Origin: Trametopsis cervina
Lineage: Eukaryota > Basidiomycota > Agaricomycetes > Polyporales > Irpicaceae
Length of the DNA: 64,000 nt
Reading direction: 5' to 3'
NCBI GenBank assembly: GCA_022385755.1
Contig: MU278349.1
Span: 1,736,001 to 1,800,000, forward strand
Shown here: positions 54,562-64,000 of the stretch, one piece after another
Numbering within the stretch: the stretch's first letter is position 1
How the letters are laid out: every line of letters starts with the position of its first letter
Program-made: the position numbers and the translations under genes
The notes under the pieces: generated by a model
What the model was told of the DNA's origin: nothing
Seen by the model: the letters and a program-made list of their open reading frames with translations, nothing else
Database searches by the model: none

Positions 54562-55630
54562 ATGACACTCCCCATTGTGGCTATAATCGCCCCTGGATCC
54601 ATGGGTGCTGCGGTGGGCCGACGACTCACAGCCGCAGGATTGACCGTGCTTACCAACCTCGAAGGCCGCTCTTCCGCGTCCCGCACTAGGGCACACGACG
54701 CAGGGCTGGAGGACACTCCCTACAACGATATTGCTTCTCGCGCCGATTGGGTGCTGAGCATCTTACCTCCGGGAGAAGCACTCAACTTTGCCGAGGCATT
54801 TCGGGACATTCATGCTGCCACTGCACCAAACCGTCGCTTGACGTTTGCAGATTGTAATGCCGTTAACCCAGAGACGGTCAAGAATATATCCTCATTGTTT
54901 ACGGGATCGCACATCAAGTTCATCGATGCAGGTATCATTGGCGGTCCTCCCGATGGCGACTACAATCCGACGTTCTACGCGTCATCCGCACCGGACGATG
55001 AGCAGGAATTGGATGCGTTCGTAGCGTTGTCGAACTACGGACTGAAGATCAAGGCTTTGAAAGGCGAGGGTGCCAATGTCGGCGACGCCAGTGCTTTGAA
55101 GATGTCATATGCAGTCAGTACACCTGAGCTTGTCATCAAGTCTGTTGCTCACCCTACGCAGGGCATTGCGAAGGGTCTGATAGGGATCTACTCAACTATG
55201 ATTCTAGGTGGAGCTCTACACTCTGTTTACCGCATTCACATGATCCTGATCTACTTCACTAGCTGCACATGCATCGTCGCCGGCAACATCACAGGCTCTC
55301 CTTCAGGAGCTTTCGCTATCCCAGCCTTACATAGTTCAACATCTCATCCGCGGGATACCCAGCATGCTGCCAAAGGCCTATCGTTGGGTGGCAGAGATGG
55401 AAGAGATCTCTCAATTTGTTGGGCATGGCTTGGCGAGCACCAGAGGTTCCACTGCTACAGGGGAAGACAGCAGCCCGGATAATGAAGGCCATGTGCACTA
55501 TGGGTTTGCCAGGCTTTATGAGCATGTGGCTCGTTCGCTTGAAAAGAGCGCGGACGGGGCAGACGCGGGCGAAGTGAAGGTGTTGAAGGAGTTTGTGGAG
55601 CAAGCGAAGACAATCGAGCTTAAGAAGTGA
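54562..55630 (+). CDS. NAD(P)-dependent 6PGDH/HIBADH-like dehydrogenase
   Basis: Exons 54562-55113, 55162-55207 and 55263-55630 give 321 residues. The Rossmann start TLPIVAIIAPGSMGAAVGRR, the VLSILPPGEAL loop, FADCNAVNPETVK and IDAGIIGGPP are the motifs of beta-hydroxyacid dehydrogenases. After the NAD domain a helix KMSYAGIAKGLIGIYS carries the conserved active-site Lys region. The C-terminal domain of about 110 residues resembles the DUF1932 type found in fungal members rather than classic HIBADH. Substrate unknown. The protein is likely cytosolic. Confidence 0.9.
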
Positions 55631-55879
55631 CAGTATTATATGTGTACTGTCTATCGTGCTTCTTGCACATTAAATTGTTAGATTGTAGAGCGCAGCTCAG
55701 TGCTATATGGCATCTCCTCAACACAACCTGAGCTACCCAAGATGCATTCAAGTTTGCTACGAGCTAAATACACGCAAACAAAGAGCGCAGTGGCGCCAGT
55801 CTTGCAATCCAAGTTCGGACGTCATCTCACCTTCGCATCTCGCGTCCACGTGATATTGTAGCCCCGGCCCTGTGTTAAT

Positions 55880-57059
55880 ATGCCTCACGGGACGTTATTC
55901 AAACCCTGCATAGATCTACACGACGGTCAAGTGAAGCAGATCGTCGGCGGCACGTTGTCCGATGCGGGGGATACTCTCCAAACGAATTTCGTCGCAAAAC
56001 ACCCGCCGAGATATTACGCTGAGTTATACAAGACTCACGACCTTGAAGGAGGGCATGTTATAATGCTCGGAAAAGGCAACGTAGAGGCTGCAAAGGAGGC
56101 TTTGGCGGCCTGGCCGAGTAAGTTAAACGAATGAGAGTTTGTATATGATTTTAAGAAAGAATATGGTAGATGGTTTGCAGGTAGGCGGTGGAATCAATGC
56201 CGAAAATTGTGCGGAATGGTTGGAATACGGTGCAAGTAAGGTGCAACATTTTCAAGCTTGTTATGTGGCACATATTGAATGTTTATTCCTCCGAAGGTGA
56301 TCGTAACATCGTACCTCTTCCCAGACGCCAAGTTCTCCCTCGAGCGGTTGGAGAGAATATCGTCTATCGTAGGAAAAGAAAGGCTAGTCGTTGATGTGAG
56401 GTAGGACAATGTGCTCGGGATTGTCAAGAACTCTGGCCGGATTGTCAACTGCTGTTCACAGTTGCCGAAAGAAAGACAACAAGTGGTTTGTAGCCATGGA
56501 CAAATGGCAACGGATTACCGAAATGGAGGTTTGCAAAGGTGAGCACCTGACATAGATAGCGGCATCCGTTCTTTTAACCTCGGTTATTCACAGGATCTCT
56601 CGATTTACTATCGCGGTTCTGCAGCGAATTCCTTATTCATGCCGCCGATGTGGAAGGCTTGTGTAAAGGCATCGACGAAGAATTAGTTCGCAGTATGTGG
56701 TTCTCTCAGTATCGAGGTACTCGTGGGTCTCGTGAGTCTGAATGTTGTTATGCAGAGCTGGGTGAATGGGTGAAGATACCCACGACGTACGCTGGGGGAG
56801 CCAAGTGTAAGTACTCTTATGCCGCCTCGCTATTCGTTTCTGACTGAAGCCTCGGGGTAGCCGTCGACGACCTGCAATTGGTAGACCAATTATCCAACGG
56901 AAAAGTCGATCTAACATACGGAAGGTATGCACTGTTGTCCATCACTTATCCCCACACAATTTATACGTCCATAGTGCTCTAGATATCTTCGGAGGGTCCC
57001 TGGTCACCTTTGACGAGCTCGTCGTATATAACTCAACAGCCAAGAAAGCTATACAGTAG
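55880..57059 (+). CDS. HIS6: ProFAR isomerase of histidine biosynthesis
   Basis: The enzyme isomerises 5'-ProFAR to PRFAR, the fourth step of histidine synthesis. Eight exons: 55880-56117, 56170-56240, 56297-56400, 56462-56538, 56594-56692, 56756-56806, 56861-56924 and 56975-57059, giving 262 residues, the usual length. The TIM barrel shows [17 protein letters not shown] with the first catalytic Asp, [16 protein letters not shown], the [16 protein letters not shown] block, [20 protein letters not shown] with the second catalytic Asp, [11 protein letters not shown] and ALDIFGG. The match to yeast His6 is clear through the whole chain. Confidence 0.97.
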
Positions 57060-57134
57060 CTGTAGCCGTGAAAATAACAAGGCTCGAATGCATACAACTA
57101 CGCAATTATGAACGATTAGACTATGTGATCATCT

Positions 57135-59146
57135 CTAGATAGCATATCCCGTGAATCTGGGGTGTCGACTGGTGAGGTTTTCCTCGACAACCTTGGCTGT
57201 CGCAGACAAACCCCGTTCACTCCCCAGGACCTTATCCTCGCCAAACGGTATGTACGTCGGCAAAGATTTCTGATGCACTTTCAACGCCGCTGACGCTTGT
57301 GATTTGAGGGCAAGCCACTGCGTGCGTTCTGTCGAGGTAATAGTGTAGTGCGCCTTTGCCGATGCATCGTTCTTATCCCGAGAGGTCGATGGCTTCAGCG
57401 TAGCGTTGACCAGCTCTACTGTTGCCTCCGCGAGCTTTACAGCGTAGAACGCGTCCACCTTTCCCCTGGTATCCGTTTTCAACTCCCTCCTCGGCCGCTT
57501 CTTCGTGAAAGCTTCAGCGTCCTCGTCCCTGTCTACCTGTAGCAGTTTCGACACGCCAAAGTGGTTGAACATGCGTAGACATTGTCGCATATTGGCTCGG
57601 TCCGCAGACACGACAGCTGTGCGAGCCATCGACGCCCAGATGCGAGAGTCGGGATGTATCAACTTCCCATCTGAAAGATTCGACGCTCTAGGAGAGCCAG
57701 TTTTCCCGTCAATGAAGTCATCCGCATGGTATCCCGACATCAGCTCAAAGGCGCGTGCTGCTGAGGGCCAATCTTCTCCTTTCCAGAAAACAAGGAAGGC
57801 CACTCCATAAACAGGCATGTGGGGTCTGATCTTTACTTCACCGTCCTGGTAAAGGACACTCTGCCGCAACATCCATTCTAAAGTCTCTAACGCCTGTTTG
57901 GATTCGTTGAGCGAGCCTAGAGAGGCGAGCTGTGAATACGCCATAAGGACTTGACGCATGTGGTATCGATCGATGATATGATGTTGACCTGAAGGGACGG
58001 GGCGGTCCATCACCTGCTGAGCGAAGTGTATACACAGTTTGGGCTTCTGAGAAGCTAGACATAACTCCAGCACAGAGGATAAGACAAGTGGCGTCACTGT
58101 AATACGTGGCTTCATCGGCTCTTCACCTGGCTTGGAAAGCCCGATATATTCTCGAACCACGTCGAAGGCAACCATTTGGTCTGTAGAACGGCCGGAAGAG
58201 AGTACCCGAAGGAGTGTTGTGATGAGTATTTCATCTGCCGCCACAGCCCCCTTCTCGTGTTGCTTGAGGAACTGTTTCCACAGATATCTAGCGTCCGAGG
58301 CGTTCTGGTGCTGGACTGCAGTACGCCCCTCTACGCCGCGTATCCTCTCGCGATTGCAAAGCGACATGAACATTTCCGTAAATGAGATATGATCGGGAGG
58401 GAGTGGTCCATCGTCGAGCATCTCATTGAAGACATCGAACATCTTCTGATACTGGTCCGCCTTCGCTAGCACTTTCAAGTACATATTGAATGTGGAGAGG
58501 TGCACTGCCGCGCTAGTCGTATCCGTGTGATACGTCTCCAGAAGGCATTCCCGATATGCATTGTACACGTTATGGACATTGTCGAGTTGCTTGGTGAACA
58601 GTTCCCAGTTCGTGACACGAGCGTACCCTTTCATCACGGTAGCATATGTGAATAATGTAGGCTTATGTTGACGGCGTTTCATCTGTCATTTGGTGAGTAA
58701 CATGACGCTTGAAAGGTGCATAGACTCACGTCAGTGTACAGTTGGTACGCCAACTGGTACTTCTCACCCTTCATAATTTCCGAGACCATGTTATTCCATA
58801 CTATTGCGTTAGAGGCATCGTGAGGTGCGTTCTTGAGCATGTCGACTGCGTCGTCGTATTTTCCTTCAGCACATAGTTTCAATAGTCTACTATTTAGAAC
58901 GGCTGGGCGAAGGAGTGTGCTCCGCCCATCTTTGCCGGCCTCGTTCGACCTCGTCACAGTCCGTAAGCTCTGTTGCAGGCGCAGTCGACGGGCGGTGTGA
59001 TAGCTCTGCTCTGACCCCTTTGGGAAGACATCTTGCGGTTGCGGAGCGGATGAAGAGGTAGATGCACGTCTTGCGATGGTCGAGTTATACACTCGAAGAA
59101 GTGAATGAGAATGGACTTGCACAGAGTGCGAGGTATTTCGTATCAT
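57135..59146 (-). CDS. Pentatricopeptide-repeat (PPR) mitochondrial protein
   Basis: Exons 58730-59146 and 57135-58682 give 654 residues. The N-terminus (MIRNTSHSVQVHSHSLLRVY) is a mitochondrial presequence. Helix pairs of PPR type follow, such as LNSRLLKLCAEGKYDDAVDM, VWNNMVSEIMKGEKYQLAYQ, TLFTYATVMKGYARVTNW and STFNMYLKVLAKADQYQKM. The repeats run to about residue 470; the C-terminal part is charged and less regular. Such proteins bind organellar RNA or the mitochondrial ribosome in fungi. The exact target is unknown. An upstream extension of the frame exists but lacks another Met before 59146. Confidence 0.9.
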
Positions 59147-59424
59147 AGATAGGCAATGAAATTGTGTAGCACGTCCTAGACGATGTCTCAAGGGGAAAGG
59201 ATGGACTGAGGTTGTGGTCGCTGCTAACTGCTGTCGTGAATTTGAGCCTTTCAGAGCGGGCGCTGGTGAGTATTCTTGGCGGGCCGCCTTGGTCCGACGC
59301 TGATTACTGCTCTTATATTTCTGCGCTTTGCGAGAGAAAAAGCTGCGCAACAATACCGGTTGACTCACCCTCTGAGCCGGTGCTATCGATACAGAGATTA
59401 AGTAGCGGCAGCAATGCAATAGTG
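59147..59424. promoter_or_regulatory. Shared promoter interval, PPR gene and FPGS
   Basis: 278 bp separate the divergent starts. No defined site was picked out. Confidence 0.4.
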
Positions 59425-61431
59425 ATGCCTTCTCTCCTCCGTTTGCTCTCCCACTTCCACATTCCTGGTCGATTTCCAGTCCACCGCCTGCCCCAAGTGG
59501 CAGCGTACAGAGTCATGTCCACCAGGACGTACGGAGATGCCGTCGACCATCTTAACTCGCTGCAAACCAATGCTGCTACACTAGATGCCGTGCGGGCTTC
59601 AGGTGGTCGGCTGAGTGAGTTTGCTATTCCAGAGATGCTGGAATATTTGGGCAGAATCGGATATTCGGTACGTTTGTATGGTTCCAAATGTCGCCCGGAG
59701 CCTCATGTATCGTTTTATGTCTATCAGGCTGCGGATCTGAATAAGCTAAATGTCATCCATGTCACTGGAACTAAGGGGAAAGGATCAACATGTGCATTTG
59801 TTGACTCAATTATACGAGAAGTTCAACCAAGTTGGAAAGTTGGTAAGAATCCCTGAAGACACTCTCAGAATGCTAGTCTAACCACCGATAGGTCTTTATA
59901 CGTCCCCACACCTGGTAGCTGTTCGCGAACGCATAAGGATTAATGGAGCTCCCATCTCCGAAGAAGACTTCGCCAGGTTCTTCTTCGAGGTGTGGGATAG
60001 ACTCGATGCGAATGATGTTGTGCGTACCCCAAAGTGCTGCTGAGGAGATACACCATCATAACGATAACTGTTCTCCCAGAGAGCTCATCCTGACACCTCA
60101 GCCAAGCCTGCTTACTTCCGGTTTGTAACTCTTGTCGCGTATCATGCGTTTCTATCTCTAAAGGTATGTAGGACAAAGCAATGCTATCATAGTTAATCTG
60201 AACAGGCTTTCCGAAGGTCGACGCTACAATACTGGAAGTGGGTGTTGGTGGGACATATGACAGCACGAATATTGTTCCACAGCCTGTTGTTACCGGTATA
60301 ACTGCGCTCGGCATTGATCATGTGGGCATATTGGGCAAAACCCTGAAGGAAATCGCATGGCAGAAAGGTGGTATATACAAGGTATGACTCCCCATCCACT
60401 CATCCAAGCCTTCCCTGAGGAGACATATAGCCTGGTGTGCCTGCATTCACAGTGCCCCAACCGGAGGAAGGCTTAAAGGTCCTAAGAGCGCGAGCTGAGG
60501 AGCTGAAGGTCGGTGGCAATGCACCTTCTGCACACCTGAAGTCTTACCATCATATAGAGCTCAGAATTTGTCGTAGTTTCGCAAGTGGAGGGTGTGGTCG
60601 ACCTTAAGCTCGGTCTACCTGGCAAACACCAATATCAGAACGCCAATCTCGCCATACATCTTGCCAAAAGATTCCTCAAAGAACATGCACAGATAGAACC
60701 GGAGTCTGTCCTTTCACCACTCTACGTTGAGGCCTTGCGGAAGGCCAAATGGCCCGGACGTTGTCAAACCGTCTCGGATCCGGTATATCCTGGTCTGACA
60801 TGGTTCCTTGACGGGTCGCACACGCTGGAGAGCTTGGATTGCTGTATCGAGTGGTTTGTTGATCCAACAACAGGTCTTCGCACAGAACTGCTGTAAGTCT
60901 GGATGACGTTTGAGACCTGTAACGGACTGAACCGGCTCCCAGATCACGCCCCCTACGTGTGCTCATATTCAATTGCACGAGTGGAAGGTCGGGCGAATCT
61001 TTCCTTGGCGCAATCTTTACACGGCTTGTTACGCAACTGCGACTGCACAACAGCGAAGAACAACCTACCGAGTTCTTCGACCGAATCATATTTTGCACTA
61101 ACGTCACTTACGCGAGCGGAGGCTTCAAAGGAGGTATGTTGGCCGCGAATATAATGCTTGCAGGACTAACGAGTGACTCTTAGATCTCACGTCGAGATCG
61201 ATACTTGATTCAGGTCCTGCCTATCTTAAGACACAGCAGGAACTTGCAGAAGCTTGGCGGAAAATCGTGCCTACGTATCCTGAAGATCATATCCACGTCT
61301 TGCCATCTATCGAGCATGCTGTCAACATTGTGCGTCAGGAAGATCGGCCAGCAGATATTCTCGTCGCGGGAAGCCTGCATCTTGTTGGAGGTGCCATAGA
61401 AGTTGCGGGCCTTTCTGACGTTGCGCTTTAG
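59425..61431 (+). CDS. MET7: Folylpolyglutamate synthase
   Basis: The ligase adds glutamate chains to folates in cytosol and mitochondria. Nine exons: 59425-59667, 59728-59842, 59892-60019, 60080-60163, 60217-60381, 60431-60508, 60558-60892, 60943-61133 and 61184-61431, giving 528 residues. Motifs are DAVDHLNSLQTN, VTGTKGKGSTCAF (P-loop), LYTSPHLVAVRERIRING, the EDFARFFFEVWDRL helix, AKPAYFRFVTLVAYHAF, LEVGVGGTYDSTN, GITALGIDHVGILG, WFLDGSHTLESL and LVAGSLHLVGGAIE. An in-frame Met 30 codons in (VMSTRTYGDAV) could give a cytosolic form and the longer form a mitochondrial one, as known for this enzyme; that is inference. Confidence 0.95.
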
Positions 61432-61571
61432 TGGACTACCTTGGGATTGAACATAATATATCTATCTCATCATAGATTTAGAGTAGACATTCAGTATAGT
61501 AGTAATCAATATCCTTCAACAGGGCAAGGAGTAGAATGCAAATGGCATGTAAAATATGTGTGTAGGGGTTA

Positions 61572-63960
61572 TCAACGAGGTTTTCTGAGTCGGGCTTTTC
61601 TGAAGACCTTCGGGATGCTGAAATGGATCGCCTGGATCGTTAGGACATTGAGTCGTAATTGTATGGATATACACCGGTATGACAGACCTGCTTGTCCAGA
61701 AAATCCTTCACCCGAATTTCCAGGCCCCTGGTAGAAACACCTGGGTCCGTTGCAAGCTTCAGGAAGACGTCGAAATTAACGGGCTAGTGTTATGTTAGGG
61801 CAGCAACCTAGCACCACCACAGTGGCATAGGCACGCACCTCGTAACGTAAAACGCGATGATGCAGTTCGCGGTCGTTCAAAATGGAAGATTGAAGGTGGG
61901 TATATAATTCTTCGTCGGTCATCAGAATGGTTTGGGGCGCTCGGGGGGCTTCCTTCTGCTTCTTCGAGCGAGCTTTCTTGGCCTTCTTTGCTCGATACAG
62001 GCCGATAGGATGTGCTTCAGACTCGGAAGAGCTCAATGCCAGTAGCTTGGGTTTTCGTCGCGAGGGCTTTCTTTTTGATTCGTCGACAACGCTCCCAGAG
62101 TGTGTAGGAAGAGGCTCGTCAAGGAGCGAAACGGATGACAATACCGAAGAAAGATCATCTATGGCTTCAGTGTAACAAAGTCCGGCGGGCTCGTAATGCA
62201 ATATCGCATCGTCTGAATCAACGGAATCATATGGAGACGTATCAGATTGAGCATCCCTGATGTACACCCTCTGCGAGTTCGGCACCGAGTGCAGGGGAGG
62301 AGGGACGTTTGCGGAACCACTTTCTGCTGGACTGTTGGGAGAATAGCGAAGATGACGACCCGCTTCGTTTCCGCTATCATATGGAAAGAGGTAGTTTGGC
62401 GCAGAGGAAGGGCCGAGTATCTAAAGTTTTCAGTAAAGTGAAAGGGTACGTGCATGTAAACTCACGGGGTTACGGTTGTATCCACCAGCTTCACAGGTGG
62501 GTCCTCCGTAAAAGGATGGTCCCGCCAGAGAGTGAATGTCTTCGTGGAGATCTGTGCGCTGCGGAGAAGACAGCTCCTGATGTTCGAAGCTTTTGTTACG
62601 CTGTGCTAGGGGACTTGAGGTATAAATAGATAGCCGATCTTCTTCGATTTTGGAAGTCCCAGCTTGGGCAAAACTCGTAGGGCTGCCTTTACCGAAGGCC
62701 AGTTCCTTGGGGGGAGTCATATGCAAACCCGAACTGCCTATAAGCGGCTGTATTTCGGATGTGCTGGGCACGTAGATAGGGAGTTGTGTTAGGATCAGCG
62801 CTTTTGTTTGGAACCTCGCTGCGAGAGCGCTTTGGCCGAACGCTTGAGTCAGAGGTGGAGGAGAAATATCTTTCGGTTCATCGGCGGTCTTGGTTGAACT
62901 TGACTCAAGAAGAGTGCGAGCGCGATCAAGAATGTCTTGACGTGTGGCAGCTAGTTCTTTAATGCTTGCCTGGACCTGAGGTCGACGCCCTTTTTTCTTC
63001 ACGACTTCGTCCCGTACAATGTTCTCCAAATAGGTCTGCGGTTGTTCGTTAGGAGTGGTCGGGTGATCATCTACGTCCTTCGACAATGACTGTACAAGCT
63101 CTTCGCGAATAAGAGTAGTCACGATTTGCTCGTCAAGCTGGTGCTTTCTGGCGCACGATCGTATGTGTTTCAGTTTCTGCGCGACTGTTTTGCGGGGCGT
63201 CCAGGAGAGCTCGCACGACACGCACTTTAGGAGGCGCATGAAATCGGCATCAGAAAAGGTAGAAAATTTGTACGCGGCGGCATGCAGAGCTCTGGTGGTT
63301 GAATGTTTTGCAGGAGCAACGTTTGGGACAATAGAACCTGCTCTAGAAGCGGAAGGGCGCGTTGAGTTCTTCGGAGCAACAAAGGCATAATGAGAAAAGC
63401 GGCCTGTGATGCGTTGGGATGCCTCATCAGGCTCAGTCTCCTGTGGTACTGACTGCATGGGTAACCGTGCCCGGCCGAGAATCTCAGCATCGCTTGTTTC
63501 GAGGTGTACAGAGGGGCCAGACGGCAACCGCGATATGACCTCTGGTAATCCTGTCAGTTTCACAACTTGGTACGCATGTGAACCTATACGCACCGATATC
63601 GCTTAGCGCGCTCATCCCAAGATCGTCCTGGCTTTCCCGCCCGTCATTAGGAGGATACAGGTGTGCGTGTCCCTTGCGTCCCTTCCTGTCTGCCAACGAG
63701 CTCCTGCTTCTATCTGCAAATTCTGTTGATTTGCAGTAGAATCCCGGATCCTCCGACGTACCAGAGATAGATATCACACTCTGACTCCTCAAGCGATCCG
63801 CCTTGTGTTGTAGGTTTGGGTTTCTCACTGTTCGTATTTGTTCCACTACTGCATTGCTTGCTTTTTTCCGGTGAACCTTCTTTTGGAGTCGCAGCTGCTC
63901 CCTTTCCGGCTCTGAGTCTTCAACGATTTCATCCTCTCTGGGACGCATTGACCAATGCAT
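61572..63960 (-). CDS. SLX4: Structure-specific endonuclease subunit SLX4
   Basis: Exons 63594-63960, 62466-63550, 61839-62420, 61688-61783 and 61572-61631 give 729 residues. Near residues 225-260 a zinc-finger-like stretch, LLKCVSCELSWTPRKTVAQK followed by LKHIRSCARKH, has the C-x2-C...H-x3-C pattern seen in fungal SLX4. The C-terminus has the SLX4 conserved helical domain that binds SLX1: DEELYTHLQSSILNDRELHH, then RVLRYEPVNFDVFLKLATD and GLEIRVKDFLDKQ, joined over two introns. The last exon is placed by branch site and frame; without that intron the protein would end a few residues later in another sequence. The frame upstream of the ATG stays open to the window edge, so more N-terminal sequence may exist. 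Confidence 0.9.
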
Positions 63961-64000
63961 TGTATATCTTGACGTATTGTTGCATGAACTGAGGATATGA

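Noticed and set aside
54237..54689. Separate 150-codon gene upstream of the dehydrogenase
   Set aside because: It overlaps the dehydrogenase start in another frame and has no recognisable motif or splice support.

Overview
The window is nuclear DNA of a basidiomycete fungus, most likely an agaricomycete. Almost every gene is cut by many introns of about 45-75 nt with GT...AG ends and a CTRAC-like branch site. The predicted proteins (heme, arginine, histidine and folate enzymes, TFIID, TREX-2, gamma-tubulin complex and SLX4 subunits, class II P450s, CON-6, Ncp1-like and DUF6741-like proteins) fit that group. All exon models below were built by eye from splice signals, reading frame and family conservation. 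No alignment or database search was run.

Layout. 1-12.5 kb holds housekeeping genes: HEM1 (cut by the window edge), ARG8, CWF21, a divergent TAF8/FMN1 pair, a tRNA-Leu(CAG) with an intron, a multi-Myb-repeat DNA-binding protein and SND2/TMEM208. 12.5-23.2 kb is an accessory island of lineage-type genes. It contains a coiled-coil family with a shared C-terminal domain around an FYNDTM motif (three intact members), one coiled-coil gene made of 21-bp minisatellite repeats, and an Ncp1-like family (one intact gene, one decayed copy, one fragment). The two families occur as a tail-to-tail pair three times, and different members have decayed in each copy. CON-6 and DUF6741-like genes are interspersed. 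23.8-30.7 kb holds an EF-hand MscS channel, the tRNA adenosine deaminase TAD1 and an unknown gene. 31.7-37.2 kb holds two tandem cytochrome P450 genes with matching 14-exon structures. 38.6-41.8 kb is a head-to-head pair of a PIP-box/SQ-rich protein and dUTPase. 42-64 kb holds a secreted M43 metalloprotease, a GatC-like subunit, a DsbA-like protein, a GCP5-like gamma-tubulin complex protein, a divergent PCID2/sirtuin pair, an unknown gene, a 6PGDH-like dehydrogenase, HIS6, a divergent PPR/folylpolyglutamate synthase pair and SLX4.

Functional threads. Genome maintenance recurs (dUTPase, PIP-box/SQ protein, SLX4). Several genes act in mitochondria (HEM1, ARG8, GatC-like, PPR, FPGS). The most unusual part is the 12.5-23.2 kb island, where repeated local duplication, exon loss and minisatellite growth can be read directly from the sequence.
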